The notes under the pieces are model-generated. The model ran no database searches, was not told the origin of the DNA, and worked only from the letters and a program-made list of their open reading frames with translations. From NCBI GenBank assembly GCA_949592205.1, contig CATIUR010000003.1:81310501-81374500 (forward strand): a DNA stretch of 64,000 bases, written 5' to 3'. Of the stretch, positions 43,169 to 55,733 are shown one piece after another. Each line of letters starts with the position of its first letter. Within the stretch, counting starts at the first letter, position 1. The translations under genes were made by a program, and so were the position numbers. The DNA comes from Helichrysum umbraculigerum. Lineage: Eukaryota > Streptophyta > Magnoliopsida > Asterales > Asteraceae.

Positions 43169-46100
43169 TGTGACAATCCTTCAATTAGGGTATTTACTTA
43201 GCCTAATTTCATGCATTACCTAGAGTGATTCCCTGATTAGTAATTTCAAAACAAATTATGTGTTAAGTTTTGTGAAACTTACTATGTGCTATGTGATATA
43301 TTTGATGGTAGTTATATGTGAATATATATAATTACGTATGAAATATATATATTAAACTCTATAAGTTGAACACAATAATGTTGGTGATATAAAATAATTA
43401 ATAATTCGAAAATTATTAATTACAACTATTATATAATTATATTATTGAGATAATATAACAAAATATACGTTTTATAATAAACGTATTAATCGCGAATAAT
43501 AAAGTTCCGAAAAAGAACTTCAATATACTTTTGAATAATTTAGGTCAAAATTATTATATAAAAGTATTGGTACAAAAATAAAATGGAAACATTTCGACGA
43601 CTTTTTGGTACACGTAATACTAACAGAAACAAATTTAAAACGCGCCTAGAGGTCCAAAATAATAAAAGTATTATTTCGCTAGTTACTGTTTTAATGTGTA
43701 GAACATTACTTCAGAATATGATTTCCAAATTTGACTGAAATCTGGCACGCGTTTTTAACCATACAGTAATTTTACTGTAATTAATTTTAATTATACTTTT
43801 AACAAAGTATTACATATTACAATTTCAAATTACTAAGTTCGAGATATTGAGAAATATAACGCATAATTTTATTATACCTGAAGTACCACAAATTATACCC
43901 GTACACGAAATTAATGTACTAAAAACTACCAATATTACACTAAACAAAATATCTGGGGAACAGATTATCACTCCTTCCATGCTGCCGTTTGAAATACTCG
44001 ACCCAAAACTTCTCTTATACATCTCCTGGTGATCTCCAATAATTCACCACACCTAAATTTTCATCTGTGTTTTCTTTTCTCTGTTATTGTTGGCGACTGG
44101 AAAGGAAGCAAAGGGAGTAGAAGCAGGAGAAGCAACATCACCATTTTCATCTCTTCATTTTCTTCATAATCAAACTCACTCACAAAATCAAACACAAAAC
44201 CAAATGGCTTCTTGATTATTATCTTCATCATCGTTCGTAATCATCATCATCATCTCAGAAAATCATCATCATCTTCATCTAAACCATTGTGAGGAATTTT
44301 CTCCATTTTTATTTCATTTATATAATTTCTTTAAATTATGAAATTGTTGGATGATTGTTGTTATAAGTTGTTAAAAACATGTTATAATAAGTTTATATAA
44401 CATATAATGATGATTGATCATGTTAAAATCGGATATATACCAAAATCTATATGCATATGTTATAACAGAGGACGAACTAGCTGCTGTAACACAACAAGAT
44501 CCGACGGATCCTCTTAAGATCCGGCGGATCCTAAGCCAAAAACATGTTAAGATCCGGCGGATCCCCTTTAGATCCGGCGGATCCCCTTTTTAACCCGCAC
44601 ATTTTCAAAGCTTAAAACGATATGAACGGTGAGAATATATTAAGATCCGGCGGATCTTAGTTAAGATCCGGCGGATCCACTAAAATGAGATAAGAACCGG
44701 CGGATCCTTGTTATGATCCGGCTGATCCAACAAAATTGAACCAAGATCCGGCGGATCCTTGACAAGATCCGGCGGATCCACCATTTTGTAAACAGATCCG
44801 ACGGATCCTTGTGAAGATCCGGCGGATCCACCATAATTTGACGTGATCCGGTTAACTTTAAAACTTGATCAGATGGATCCAAAAACCTTGGTTTAGATCC
44901 GGCGGATCCGCCATGGATCCGGCGGATCCCCGATCATTTTTAGCCACTGACCATTGCACTTTTATAAAATGTACAAACGAATAAACGATATACAATATGT
45001 GATTGATTATACGACTAATAATACAAAAGACTACGACATAAAACTTAGTATTATTATGGGCACGACTATGAGACAAATCGATACGGACAAGATAGGAGAC
45101 AAATACGAATATATATAAACTAATGGACAATATATATATATATATATAACGAAAACGGGTAAAATGAAACGATGTAGTTCATTTGGTACAAACCATATAA
45201 ATGGGAGATTTAAATACATGATACGACAAACAAAAATGAGTTATATTTTATAACAATCAAATTTATGTTTTGAAAACATAAACGACAATTAAGATTTATT
45301 CGCAACTATTAACAAATGATACATATATACGATATAACAAAGTTATTTTGATAATTAATATAATTATGTTTTGGAAACATAATCAACAACAACGACAACT
45401 ACACCTATATCTATGTATATATATATATATACGTGAGACTTATAAATATACGCGACATTTATAATATATGTATATATGGATATTAACAATGACGATAACT
45501 AATATATATAATAGAATATATATATATTCAACTAATAAGTATATTTAAATTTATACTTATACACAACGCATCGTCAAATTCAATTGTCATCAACAACAAA
45601 ATGTTATAAACATTTAAACTTAACAAATAATCAATATACTTATACGAAGTATTATTATTTACGTCTAGGTATTTGAGGACGCGTTTGGATTGTTTGCTAG
45701 CTATCTATTTTTGCTGAAGACTTGCTACACGTGAGTTCACAGCCCCTACTTTCTACTTGTTTTAAATGTTTTTAAAACCACGGGTGGAAAACATAGAACT
45801 ATGTGATATAACATGCTACTTGATTTATATAATTGCTCTGCATGTCATTATATACAACTGATTAACATGAATGCTTTCATGCCATTGAACTGTTTATATG
45901 AATTGTTTTCATATCGTTAGACTTGAACTATTTCTATGAAAAGATTTTCACAACTATTTTGGGAATTAAGACAAAACAAATCTTGGTACGAACCTAGATT
46001 TACGTGAGGTAGTTGTAGTGCACATAAGTCCCAGTGCTTGCAACCTATAACCATTAGCTAGGTGACTCTAGCCACTAAGTATACAGATAGTACTATCGAT

Positions 46101-47375
46101 TTGACAACCCTCCCAGGATATAACTAGTTGGTCATTCCAACCTCACGACGGCAGTCGCACGCGGCGTGTATACTTAACTTGTTGCTGTGGCAAAAACATA
46201 AATTGGTTGTGGATTGGTTATAGTACTAGGTGTCGTACTTTAACTCTAAAGGTTTAGCTCACCTTAGAGGGATCGTAGTCTATATTTCCCACTAAACAAC
46301 AAAACAACAACTTGATTTGGAAAGGGTATTTCCTGTACGTACTTGATTTGGAAGGGGTACTTCCTGTGATACAAACTATTTATATGGAAAGGTTTACTTG
46401 AATGATAAACCTGTATTTCCTACACACTATATGAATGGAAATGTTTAATTGATTGTTAAACCTGTATTTCCTGTGATAACTAATAGGATAGGTGTTCCTA
46501 CACGATGACTATTTTAGAAATGTTTTCCTTAATTGGATAAACTTGTATTTCTTACCAAGTATTTAGAAAATGTTTATCATATTTGAATAGACCTATTTCT
46601 CCTTCTTAACGATGAACTTGTATTGACAACGACTATTAAACTACAAACTTAGTTTGGAAATAGCATTTCCCTGAGATTACTTATTTGGAACGATGCAACT
46701 GATAGGAAATGTGTACTTTGATTAGTTAAACCTTTATTTACTGCGAACTACTTATTGGGAAATGTTTTTGATTTAAACTTGTGTTTCCTACACCGCTATT
46801 ACTTGTTGTAAGAATGACATTCTTACATAGTTAGGAAATGTTTTCTTTAATTAGAATACTTGTGTTTCCTATTTTACATATAAACATTATGTTTGTGTAC
46901 ATGAATGAGATATACAAAATTTGATTTACTACATTCACACTAAACCTGTGAATTCACTCAACATTCAATGTTGACGATTTACTATGTTTTTCAGGGAATT
47001 AGGACTCAGGTACTGCATTTGCACTCATGGACGTAGGCAACCCGACTATTTATGATGCCACTTTTGGGACACTTGGATTTCCTTTGTATTATCAATTCTA
47101 TTGGTTATACTTATGAAATCCCTTTTATATATAAACTTGTATTTTCAAATACTTATGTACGACTTTATAAGTTGTATCTTTTGTAATAACGTAATACTTA
47201 TGGCATCTTAAATATATATATATATGTTCTGTATGATCATATGCTATACAGTGAATGCACTATTGTAGCGTCAGCACCCCCGCTGTTTAAAATATTATTA
47301 AAATGCTTCCGCTAATTAACTAAAGCTTCCGCTAAACACTAAATAAACGCGATTATCGGTTTCAGGGGTGTGACA
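43169..47375 (+). repeat. 5' LTR of element B
   Basis: 4207 bp. A CT-rich tract at 44080-44320 precedes the dyad array (44497-44940) and TATAAAA (44963-44969). From 46290 to 46870 about ten diverged copies of GGAAATG(T)TT...ACCTGTATTTCCT form a loose repeat. The end carries the GCTTCCGC block shared by the Tekay LTRs. No gene is seen. Confidence 0.9.
44497..44969 (+). promoter_or_regulatory. Dyad array and TATA box in 5' LTR of B (GATCCGGCGGATC type)
   Basis: About 16 units with arms GATCCG and CGGATC around one base (mostly G, sometimes A), mostly 20-30 bases apart. TATAAAA starts about 25 bases after the last unit. The copy in the 3' LTR is 57064-57538. Confidence 0.75.
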
Positions 47376-47380
47376 GAGAT

Positions 47381-47393
47381 TGGTATCAGAGCC
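47381..47393 (+). other. Primer-binding site of element B (tRNA-iMet)
   Basis: TGGTATCAGAGCC begins six bases after the 5' LTR end. Confidence 0.9.
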
Positions 47394-48769
47394 ATTGGTT
47401 ATAGCGAACTAGAAGTCTTTAAGTGACAGAAAGCCTTAGAGACCTAGTGTGACACCCGGTCAAAAATGACCCAAATTTCACTCCAAATTTGAACTTTTAT
47501 TCCGCGTATCACATACACGTAATAACCAAAGTATACAAGTACTAAATATATAAATGTATATTTATAACTTGAAAAGATTATTCAATAATCTCGTACATAC
47601 GAACCCGACAGAACGCGTAAATCAAAATACTAAAGTTGGTACAAAACATTTTCAAACTAAATATTATTGTCAAGAATAATATTTAATTACTCCGGTAGAA
47701 ATTTAAATACATTTTAGATACAGAAAGCTCTCCGTCAAAACGAACTAAAACAAAGATACATTTTTATCACTTAGATAAAAGTATTTTCATAAAATACTTC
47801 GATTAAAAATATAAACGATTATATTTTTAGAAATTTATTATTTAAAGATATTATACTACATTACGATCGGGTAAACAAACACGGGTCTAAATTGACCAAC
47901 TACCCTCAATAATTGGAGCCACCCCCAATAATTGAAACACACACACGCACAAATCATTCATCACTCTCATCTCTCTCTCGGCTCACACCTCCATCGCCCC
48001 CATCATCATCATCTTTTCGATCAACAACAATAATTGGTAGCAGCGGCAGCAAAAGGATCATAATCATCTTCGTCATCGATCATCCATTTCACCATTGTGT
48101 TTCGCCATCACCACCTTACTCTATCTCACCTCTCTCGGTTTCCCTTTCAACCGAGAACCAAAACAGCAACATCAAGCGACGAACAGCAGCTGCAGCAGAT
48201 GAACACCCTCATCATCGTCACTATTCATCATCATCCTTATCCCTCTGTCTGCGTCTCAGCACTCCACCACCGAACACCATCACCACCGACGCCATCTGCA
48301 CTAACCACAACAGATCGAGCAGCAGAGCTCACAACCATCTACATCAACGATTGATCATCACCATTTTCACCTCCTCACCTCCATCCCTCTCGGCTCACCA
48401 TCACCACCGTCTGGACACCACCATCGCCGAGCACCACCACCATCACTCGGGGATCATCATCAAAACAGCAGCAACACCAACGAGCAGTAGCAGTAGCTCA
48501 CCATCATCGTCTTCATCATCATCATCGAACTTCGTCGTTATCACCTCCGATCCGTCTTTTTGAGCTCGGTGAGCATCGCACCATTTTCTTTGATGTTTGT
48601 GTTATCAAGCTTAATATAACACGATGTAATCTTGTTATAAACGATTATTATGCTCGAGGATTAAGTTAGAAAAGTTGTTCTGTAAAACCATTGGACTGAA
48701 ATATAAAACACCAGGGATTGCGTTTGGGGGGTGATGGAAGACACAAAACCTACTTGGTTTATAACACAT

Positions 48770-49220
48770 AAATATATACTTTGGTAAATAAAGAACAAAG
48801 ACACGCTCTAGCTTGCTGGTTGTGTCATGAGGTTTGAAGCTAAGGGTCACGGGTTCAAGCCCCACCCGTGACCTGTTTTTGATTAAATCTAACTTTTCTC
48901 AAACTAGATATAACTACATATAAACATATACTTAGTAAATTATAAACAAGAAGCAAGCAGTAGTTGAGTGGTTGAGTTGAATGTGGTGATGCCAAAGGTC
49001 AGGGGATCGAGTCTCCCCCGTGACCTCTTTTAATCCCTTTTTCATTTTTTTTACTAACATGATTTCTAGTATATAAACCTATATATATATATATACACAT
49101 AGTAAAATATACCCAAAAGGATGTTGTAGCTTGATGGTTAGAACACATGATTTGAACCCAAGGGTTGCAAGTTCAAACCCTATTTGTGACATGTTTTGAT
49201 TTAATTTCTTTTTTTCAACA
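48770..49220 (+). repeat. Three tandem tRNA-like (SINE-head-like) modules in LTR S
   Basis: Three diverged units of about 150-165 bases. Each has an A-box-like motif (48809 TAGCTTGCTGGTTG; 48961 TAGTTGAGTGGTTG; 49127 TAGCTTGATGGTTA) and, exactly 43 bases later, a B-box-like motif (48852 GGTTCAAGCCC; 49004 GGATCGAGTCT; 49170 AGTTCAAACCC). Each is followed by runs of four or more T. The first has a perfect 9-bp stem GGTCACGGG/CCCGTGACC around its B box. No full cloverleaf with an acceptor stem is evident, so these are tRNA-derived rather than working tRNA genes. Confidence 0.72.
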
Positions 49221-49222
49221 AA

Positions 49223-49486
49223 CGGGGCCGAACTTGGGCCAAAAGTGTTAATAGACCAAAACCACAATTGAGTTAAACAGATAAAGATTGGGCCTGTTAT
49301 GTTTTTATTGAGCCAAAACAATTAATTCCATTTATGGGCTAAAACCGCTGCGTTTTAAATTGGGCCGAAAGTTTAAAACTTTTATTGTGTTATTTGGGCC
49401 GAGTTATTGATTTTAAAATGGGCCAAAACGATTTATATTTATATTGGGCCAAGCCTGATTGGGCCATGAAACCTTACAATATAAAC
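49223..49486 (+). promoter_or_regulatory. TTGGGCCAA-type array and TATA-like box in LTR S
   Basis: Nine GGGCC or GGGCT motifs, mostly in the context TTGGGCC(A/G)A, lie at 49223-49466. TTGG-G-CCAA is itself a dyad around one base. TGGGCC also matches the plant site II/TCP-type promoter element. TATAAAC follows at 49480-49486. Confidence 0.65.
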
Positions 49487-49581
49487 GCGACTTGAGTAAA
49501 TATTTTGGATCGAGGAATTGTAAACAAAAACGAATAAATCATTTTTATAACATTACGATATAAATGAAAGCTTAATAAACC

Positions 49582-49649
<68 letters not shown>

Positions 49650-51016
49650 GAAATTACAAACGACGATTTTATATATATACATTCTATATAAATCTAAACG
49701 ACAAACGAATCTATCAGGTATAGTTTATTCAAGTGAACAATAGTACATACAGTCCAATAGAACAACTACTTATGTATTCATAACCTTACGTGATTAGGAC
49801 ACTAGAAGGTTACCACTTGGATATTACTGGTGAGTAGAAATGCTAGCACCCACAGGTGAGTCTCACAGCCCCTTTTTACTGTTTTACTGTTTTGGGGAGA
49901 TGCATTACTTTATTTACTTGAATACTTGAAGTTACTGTTTTACTAAATTACTTGTTTGACTTATAATTCACCAAATTGTTATTTTACAAACTTTACAAAC
50001 GTACAGACTTACAAATTCACTATTTATCTAATCAACTTACAGTTTTACTGAGATACTGTTTGTTGACATATCGACTTACTGAATTATTGATTACCGGCTT
50101 ACAGACTTTACCGACTTACCGAATTACAGACTTACAGATTTACTGATATACTGTACTGCTTGAGTTACGTTTAATCCAATGAAGGCCTCTGAATCATAGT
50201 TGTTAGTTATGGACTTAAGCGCGAGTATTAGTATATGGATCCATATGGGACTGACAATCCCCACCTGGGGTGGTAGCGCCACCACGAACCGTACTCGTAT
50301 AAACAGGTGTTTTCTATTCGTTACATATGAGTGTTTGTGGATTAGCACTCACGGGGGCACAACTTACAGACTTGTTAAGCTTCGACTATGATGCTCACAG
50401 CAAAGTATATCACACCCTATTGCATTCGTGCAATGATTACTTATTACATTACTGGATTATTACTTACTTACTGCTATGGGTTACTACCCGATAGCAGGGT
50501 TGCAATGATTGATTACTGACCGATTACATACGTACAATTACCTTTACTACGTTATTCAACTGTGCAAATACAAGTATTGAATTATTGCTTTTGTGAACTG
50601 TTATACTCAAATTGTGTTCAATTGATTTACTTACTACAAACCTGTGAGATTCACCAACCTTTTGGTTGACACGTTTTAGTAATGCATTCTCAGGTACGCA
50701 GCCACAGTAGGATGGCCCAGCAGGATCTACTTGTTTGCTAAGCTAGTATGAGTCGCATGCATACACAATTATGAAGATTTACCCGCAATATCTTTTGTAC
50801 TATAATTATGTATTTCAAATCTTCAATTTCATTTTGCGAACTCACAAATAATGTGTCTTTATGACATAAAACTTTGAATTTATTTTGTAATGTAATGTAT
50901 TTTTCAAAAACGTCTCATTTAGAGTCGTTTACTATATATCTTGTGCTTTGTTATTGATTAGTCACGCCCCGACCCGATTCGCTTCCGCAACCCGAAATAG
51001 GGGGTGTGACACCTAG

Positions 51017-51516
51017 ACTATAGCCTTGGCTAACACATTCATGCATTCATACATTTGCATACGTCCAACTCATTGTACATTAATTATTGTCACGATGCAC
51101 CTCGAGGAATAGTTTGTGTATTTAGCAAGGAACACACAGAACATGATTTAAATAACAACGACACGTTAGCATACATAAACCTACCGTCTTGCTTTAGAAT
51201 GATCTCTAGCGATTATAGTAACGAAAGTTATTCTCTACCGTTAAGGAATTGTGACCTTAAAGGTCATAGAAAACCTCGGTACTCCTTGAGCAGAAAACGT
51301 TAGGTTAGCATTTATTTTGAGTATGACTAATTCTTGTGTTGCATTACTTGAATTTAATTTAACATAGCCTGATCAACTATGTACAATTAAAGGCAAGGCG
51401 ATGCAAGACTCGAAGTGGTCATATGAAAAGTATGCTTGATACTAGGAATACATATGCGTATAGGGACTAAGCCATTTCCACAATTTCTCTATTTTATAGC
51501 ACTTCTTTCCTAGAAG
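51017..51516 (+). other. 5' leader of element B after solo LTR S
   Basis: About 500 bases of untranslated leader. It ends in a pyrimidine tract and CTTCTTTCCTAG six bases before the ORF at 51517, an acceptor-like arrangement also seen upstream of the matching ORF in E. Confidence 0.5.
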
Positions 51517-52641
51517 ATGGCAAACTCCACTAGAAATGATTACCTGTCAGACGACAACTCATCCGGCGGGGAAGCGACAATATTCCCTTATCTACTTACT
51601 CTGGATAACGATATAGAACTATTGAAGGATGAACAATTGGAAACAATGGCGCATGAGAAAGAAACTGAAAAATTGCCAACTAACCCCATGACAGCACATA
51701 CGTTAGGTACCGCTCGGAAAACTACTGAGTTACCTAAAGATAACCTCACAACTACCACTACTGTTGCCACTACGACTAAAGAAGGTGCCTATGTCAGGGA
51801 TGGAACCCTTGGCACCATGCATACTCAACTAACTGACGCCCAAGCAGAAATTATTAACCTACGTCACAGTGTGGAACAGAATGATCTGCGCATTCTTGAT
51901 AACGAACAACGTATAACAATCATGGAAAACCTTTTGACACAAGTGGTCCGATGTAATAATTCTGCGGAAAGTGGTACAGAATTAAAGATTAAGAACAAAA
52001 AGGGAAAAAGGAAATGGAATGACCAAAAGGATCAACAGGGTGAGAAGCATTTGGGAAACGCTAAAGCTTACATCACCACTACCACTGAACCAAAAGCTTA
52101 CAAAGGAAATAAGCCCAAATGCGGTAAGTGCGAACGTCACCATGAGGGCAATTGTACTCACTGCAATAACTGCAACCGCTGGGGTCATCAGACTCAAGTT
52201 TGCAAAAGCAACCCTTCCACTCAAGCTATCAATGAACGCCAAAACATGGGGTGTTTCGAATGTGGTGACCCAAATCATTATCGAAACCAGTGTCCTAAAC
52301 TCAACAACCGTGGCCACAACAACCAACCATCTCATGGGCCTGCGTTCGTCATAGGAGCACAAGAGGCACGTCAGGACCCCAACACTGCCACTGGTATGTT
52401 ACTAGTAAACGATTATTATGTCTCTGTGTTATTTGATTCAGGCACCGATATTAGTTTTGTGTCTAGAGAATTTAGACCACTATTAGGCATTAGACCCCGT
52501 AAACTAGATAGTAAGTACACCATAGGACTAGCCGGTGGCAAGTTGATCGAATCAGGAAAAAATAGTACCGGGATGTGCCCTAACGTTAGAGGGACATTTC
52601 TTCGAGATAGACTTGCTATTGGTAGAGTTGGGAAATTTTAA
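51517..52641 (+). CDS. Element B: upstream coiled-coil ORF fused to nucleocapsid and protease start
   Basis: A 374-residue ORF. Residues 1 to about 150 correspond in place and type to the separate upstream ORF of element E: MAN start, acidic N-terminus, then the heptad-rich stretch from about 105 to 150 (HTQLTDAQAEIINLRHSV and on). The sequence then passes straight into the basic segment before the Gag zinc region. Zinc knuckles follow: CNNCNRWGHQTQVC and CFECGDPNHYRNQC. Protease begins with VLFDSGTDISFVS, then the frame shifts near 52555 and ends at 52641. The Gag capsid domain is missing, so an internal in-frame deletion joined the two genes. Whether a product is made is unknown. Confidence 0.7.
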   Translation: MANSTRNDYLSDDNSSGGEATIFPYLLTLDNDIELLKDEQLETMAHEKETEKLPTNPMTAHTLGTARKTTELPKDNLTTTTTVATTTKEGAYVRDGTLGTMHTQLTDAQAEIINLRHSVEQNDLRILDNEQRITIMENLLTQVVRCNNSAESGTELKIKNKKGKRKWNDQKDQQGEKHLGNAKAYITTTTEPKAYKGNKPKCGKCERHHEGNCTHCNNCNRWGHQTQVCKSNPSTQAINERQNMGCFECGDPNHYRNQCPKLNNRGHNNQPSHGPAFVIGAQEARQDPNTATGMLLVNDYYVSVLFDSGTDISFVSREFRPLLGIRPRKLDSKYTIGLAGGKLIESGKNSTGMCPNVRGTFLRDRLAIGRVGKF

Positions 52642-55600
52642 CATCGTAGTCGGGATGGACTAGTTGTCGAAGAACTTTGCAGAGATCGATGTTTTGACAA
52701 AATGGTACATCTACCATTGCCGACAGGAGAAACTTTGGTGATACAAGGAGATAAGAGAGAGAGTGTCGTTAAAATGATTGATTGCTGGAAAGCTTATAAA
52801 TATCTCTGGAAGGGATATTCAACATTTTTGGCACATGTTGTGAAAATGAAACCCAAAGAGCAAAGCTTAAGTGATATACATGTAGTGCGAGACTATCCGG
52901 GGGTGTTTCCTGATGATCTTCCAGGATTACCACCTCCGCGACAAGTCGAGTTTCGCATCGATCTGGTGCCTGGAGCCGCACCAATCGCTCGCTCACCTTA
53001 TCGTCTAGCTCCATCAGAAATGCAAGAACTGTCTACACAGTTGTAGGAGCTCTTAGACTTAGGATTCATCCGACCGAGCTTTTCACCTTGGGAGCTCCGG
53101 TTTTGTTTGTCAAGAAGAAGGATGGATCCATGTGGATGTGCATTGACTACAGAGAGTTGAATAAAGTAACCATCAAGAACCGATATCCACTACCACGCAT
53201 TGACGATCTGTTTGACCAGCTTCAAGGATCGAGTTACTACCCGAAGATCAACCTTCGTTCTGGTTACCACCAACTGAAGGTTCGAGAAGAGGATGTACCG
53301 AAGACTGCGTTTAGGACTCATTATGGTCATTAGGAATTCCTAGTCATACCGTTTGGATTGACTAACGCGCCGGCAGTATTCATGGATCTCATGAACCGAG
53401 TGTGCAAACCTTACTTAGATAAGTTTGTCATTGTGTTCATTGACGATATTTTGATTTACTCAAAGACGAAAGAGGATAACGAACAACACTTGAGATTTAC
53501 CCTCCAACTACACGAGAACGAGAAGCTGTATGCTAAGTTCTCCAAATGCGAATTTTGGATTAGAGAGGTTCATTTCCTAGGTCAGGCGATCTACGACAAG
53601 GGAATTCATGTGGACCCGTCCAAAATAGAAGCAATTAAGAACTGGAAAGCACCGGAAACTCCCACAGAAGTTCGATGATTTCTTGGTTTGGCTGGCTAGT
53701 ACCGGAGAATTACCGAAAACTTTTCCAAAATAGCCCAGTCACTTACCACCTTAACGCAGAAGGATAAGAAATTCGAATGGGGAGAGAAACAAAAGAACGC
53801 CTTCCAACTGTTGAAACAAAAGTTGAGCACCGCACCGATTCTATCCTTATCTGAGGAAACAGAGAACTTCATCGTTTACTGTGACGCCTCACATCAAGGA
53901 TTAGGTTGTGTTCTCATGGAAAACGACAAAGTTATTGCTTATGCATCTCGTCAATTGAAGATTCACGAGAAGAACTATGCAACTCATGACTTAGAGTTAG
54001 GAGCAGTCATTTTTGCACTAAAAATCTGGAGACACTACCTATATGGCACAAAGTGTACGATTTTCACTGACCACAAGAGTTTGCAACATATATTCGACCA
54101 GAAAGAGCTTAACCTGAGACAGAGATGTTGGGTCGAATTGCTGAATGATTACGACTGTGAGATTAAGTACCATCCGGGCAAGGCAAATGTAGTAGCGGAT
54201 GCCCTGAGTCGTAAAGAGGACGTTAAACCTCGTAGGGTTCGAGCTTTAGTATTGACAATTCACTCGAATCTCATTACTCAAATTCGCGACGCGCAACAAT
54301 TAGCTTTCACCGCTGAGCGCATGAAAGACGAATCCCTGAAGGGGATGGAGAAACAGCTTGAAACGAAAGAAAATGGAGTTTTATACTTCATGAATAGGAT
54401 TTGGGTACCATGCGACGATGAACTTCGTAAGCTGATTTTGGACGAAGCTCACAAGTCCAACTACTCGATTCATCCTGGTGCAGACAAGATGTACCAAGAT
54501 GTGAAAGGATTCTATTGGTGGCCTAATATGAAGAGAGACATTGCTACTTATGTCAACAAGTGTCTAACTTGTTCAAAGGTCAAGGTTGAGTATCAAAAAC
54601 CTTCAGGACTTTTGCAACAACCAGTGATGCCACAATGGAAATGGGAGCACATAACGATGGATTTCATCACGAAGCTACCGAAGACATCAACTGGAGTTGA
54701 TTCAATATGGGTGATTGTCGATAGACTGACGAAATCAGCCCACTTCATTGCTATCAAAGAGACTGACAAACTTGAGAAACTGGCAAAGATCTATATCAAA
54801 GAAGTCATTTCTCGGCACGGTGTGCCACTATTGATTATGTCTGATAGAGATAGCAGATTCACATCTCGTTTCTGGCAAACGCTACAACAGGCTTTAGGTA
54901 CTCGACTAGACATGAGTACGGCCTATCATCCGCAAACCGATGGCCAGAGTGAACGAACGATTCAAACGCTCGAAGATTTGTTGCGAGCATGTGTGATTGA
55001 CTTTGGAGGAAACTGGGATACTCATCTCCCATTAGCTGAGTTTTCCTACAACAATAGTTATCACACCAGTATACAAATGGCACCTTTTGAGGCGTTGTAT
55101 GGACGCAAGTGCCGATCCCCACTTTGTTGGGCAGAGTTGGATGACAGACAACTATCCGGACCAAAACTTGTCCGAGAGACCGACAAAAGAGTGCGTCGAT
55201 AACCATCAAAAACCATAGGGGTTTTTCAAATAGGTAACAAAGTCCTACTCGGAGTATCGCCTTGGAAAAGGAATAACTCGTTTTGGAAAAACGAGGAAAG
55301 CTAAACCCACGATACATAGGACTGTTTGAAATCCTTGCTAGGATTACTCCTGTAGCCTGTAAGCTCAAACTACCGCAAGAGCTTAGAAACGTTCGCGACA
55401 CTTTCACATTAGAAACCTTAAGAAGAGTCTATCTGATGAGGCGTTAATTATACCTCCCGACGAAGTCTACACCGACATACGACTCAACTTGGTGGAGGAA
55501 CCCATTGAGGTATCTGACTCGAAAGTTAAAAAGCTACGTAACAGTAGGATTAAGCTAGTCGAAGTTCATTGGAACTCGAAGCGCGTTCCCAAGTAAACTT

Positions 55601-55665
55601 AACACATGGGATTATCCTTAGATTAAACGTGAGGATGAGATAAGAAAGAAGTACCCTCACCTATT
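52642..55665 (+). pseudogene. Element B pol remnant (protease end to chromodomain)
   Basis: Pieces in changing frames: protease end and linker (52702-53046), reverse transcriptase (53088-53333 and 53358-53678, with FIDDILIYS near 53437), RNase H and integrase (53811-55202, with YCDASHQG, the zinc region, and the core motifs MDFITKLP, MSDRDSRFTS and DGQSERTIQ), and a degraded chromodomain-like tail to about 55665. Breaks include TAG at 53044, a one-base loss near 53088, TAG near 53331, TGA at 53676, TAG near 53698, and frameshifts after 55190. Closely related to the intact Pol of element E, but dead. Confidence 0.9.
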
Positions 55666-55720
55666 TGAACAAGCGACCGACACAAATAATACAAATTAAA
55701 TCTCGGGACGAGATTTCGCT

Positions 55721-55733
55721 AACGGGGGGAGAA
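55721..55733 (+). other. Polypurine tract of element B
   Basis: AACGGGGGGAGAA directly precedes the 3' LTR. Confidence 0.88.

Larger units (their letters stand above)
47448..51011 (+). mobile_element. Solo LTR S (same family as LTR A), nested in element B
   Basis: 3564 bp from TGTGACACCCGGTC to GGTGTGACA, flanked by CCTAG at 47443-47447 and 51012-51016. No internal region is present. It is 1.4 kb longer than LTR A, mainly because of a block at about 48590-49500 that holds three tRNA-like modules and a GGGCC array. It shares with A the palindrome ATATGGATCCATAT (50233-50246), the stem-loop GGTGG-TAGCG-CCACC (50269-50283) and an ATTGCA hairpin (50419-50434). An (AT)n run of 57 bases occupies 49588-49644. 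Confidence 0.92.

Noticed and set aside
47913..48563. 216-codon open frame rich in Ser, His and Thr in LTR S
   Set aside because: It comes from ATC/CAT simple repeats and CT-rich sequence in the LTR. LTR A has no matching frame and no domain is visible.
48635..48865. 76-codon minus-strand frame over the first tRNA-like module
   Set aside because: Frames like this appear in translations of tRNA-derived repeats; there is no independent coding evidence.
48809..49191. Functional tRNA genes in LTR S
   Set aside because: A and B boxes are present but no consistent acceptor or anticodon stem can be drawn, and the copies diverge strongly.
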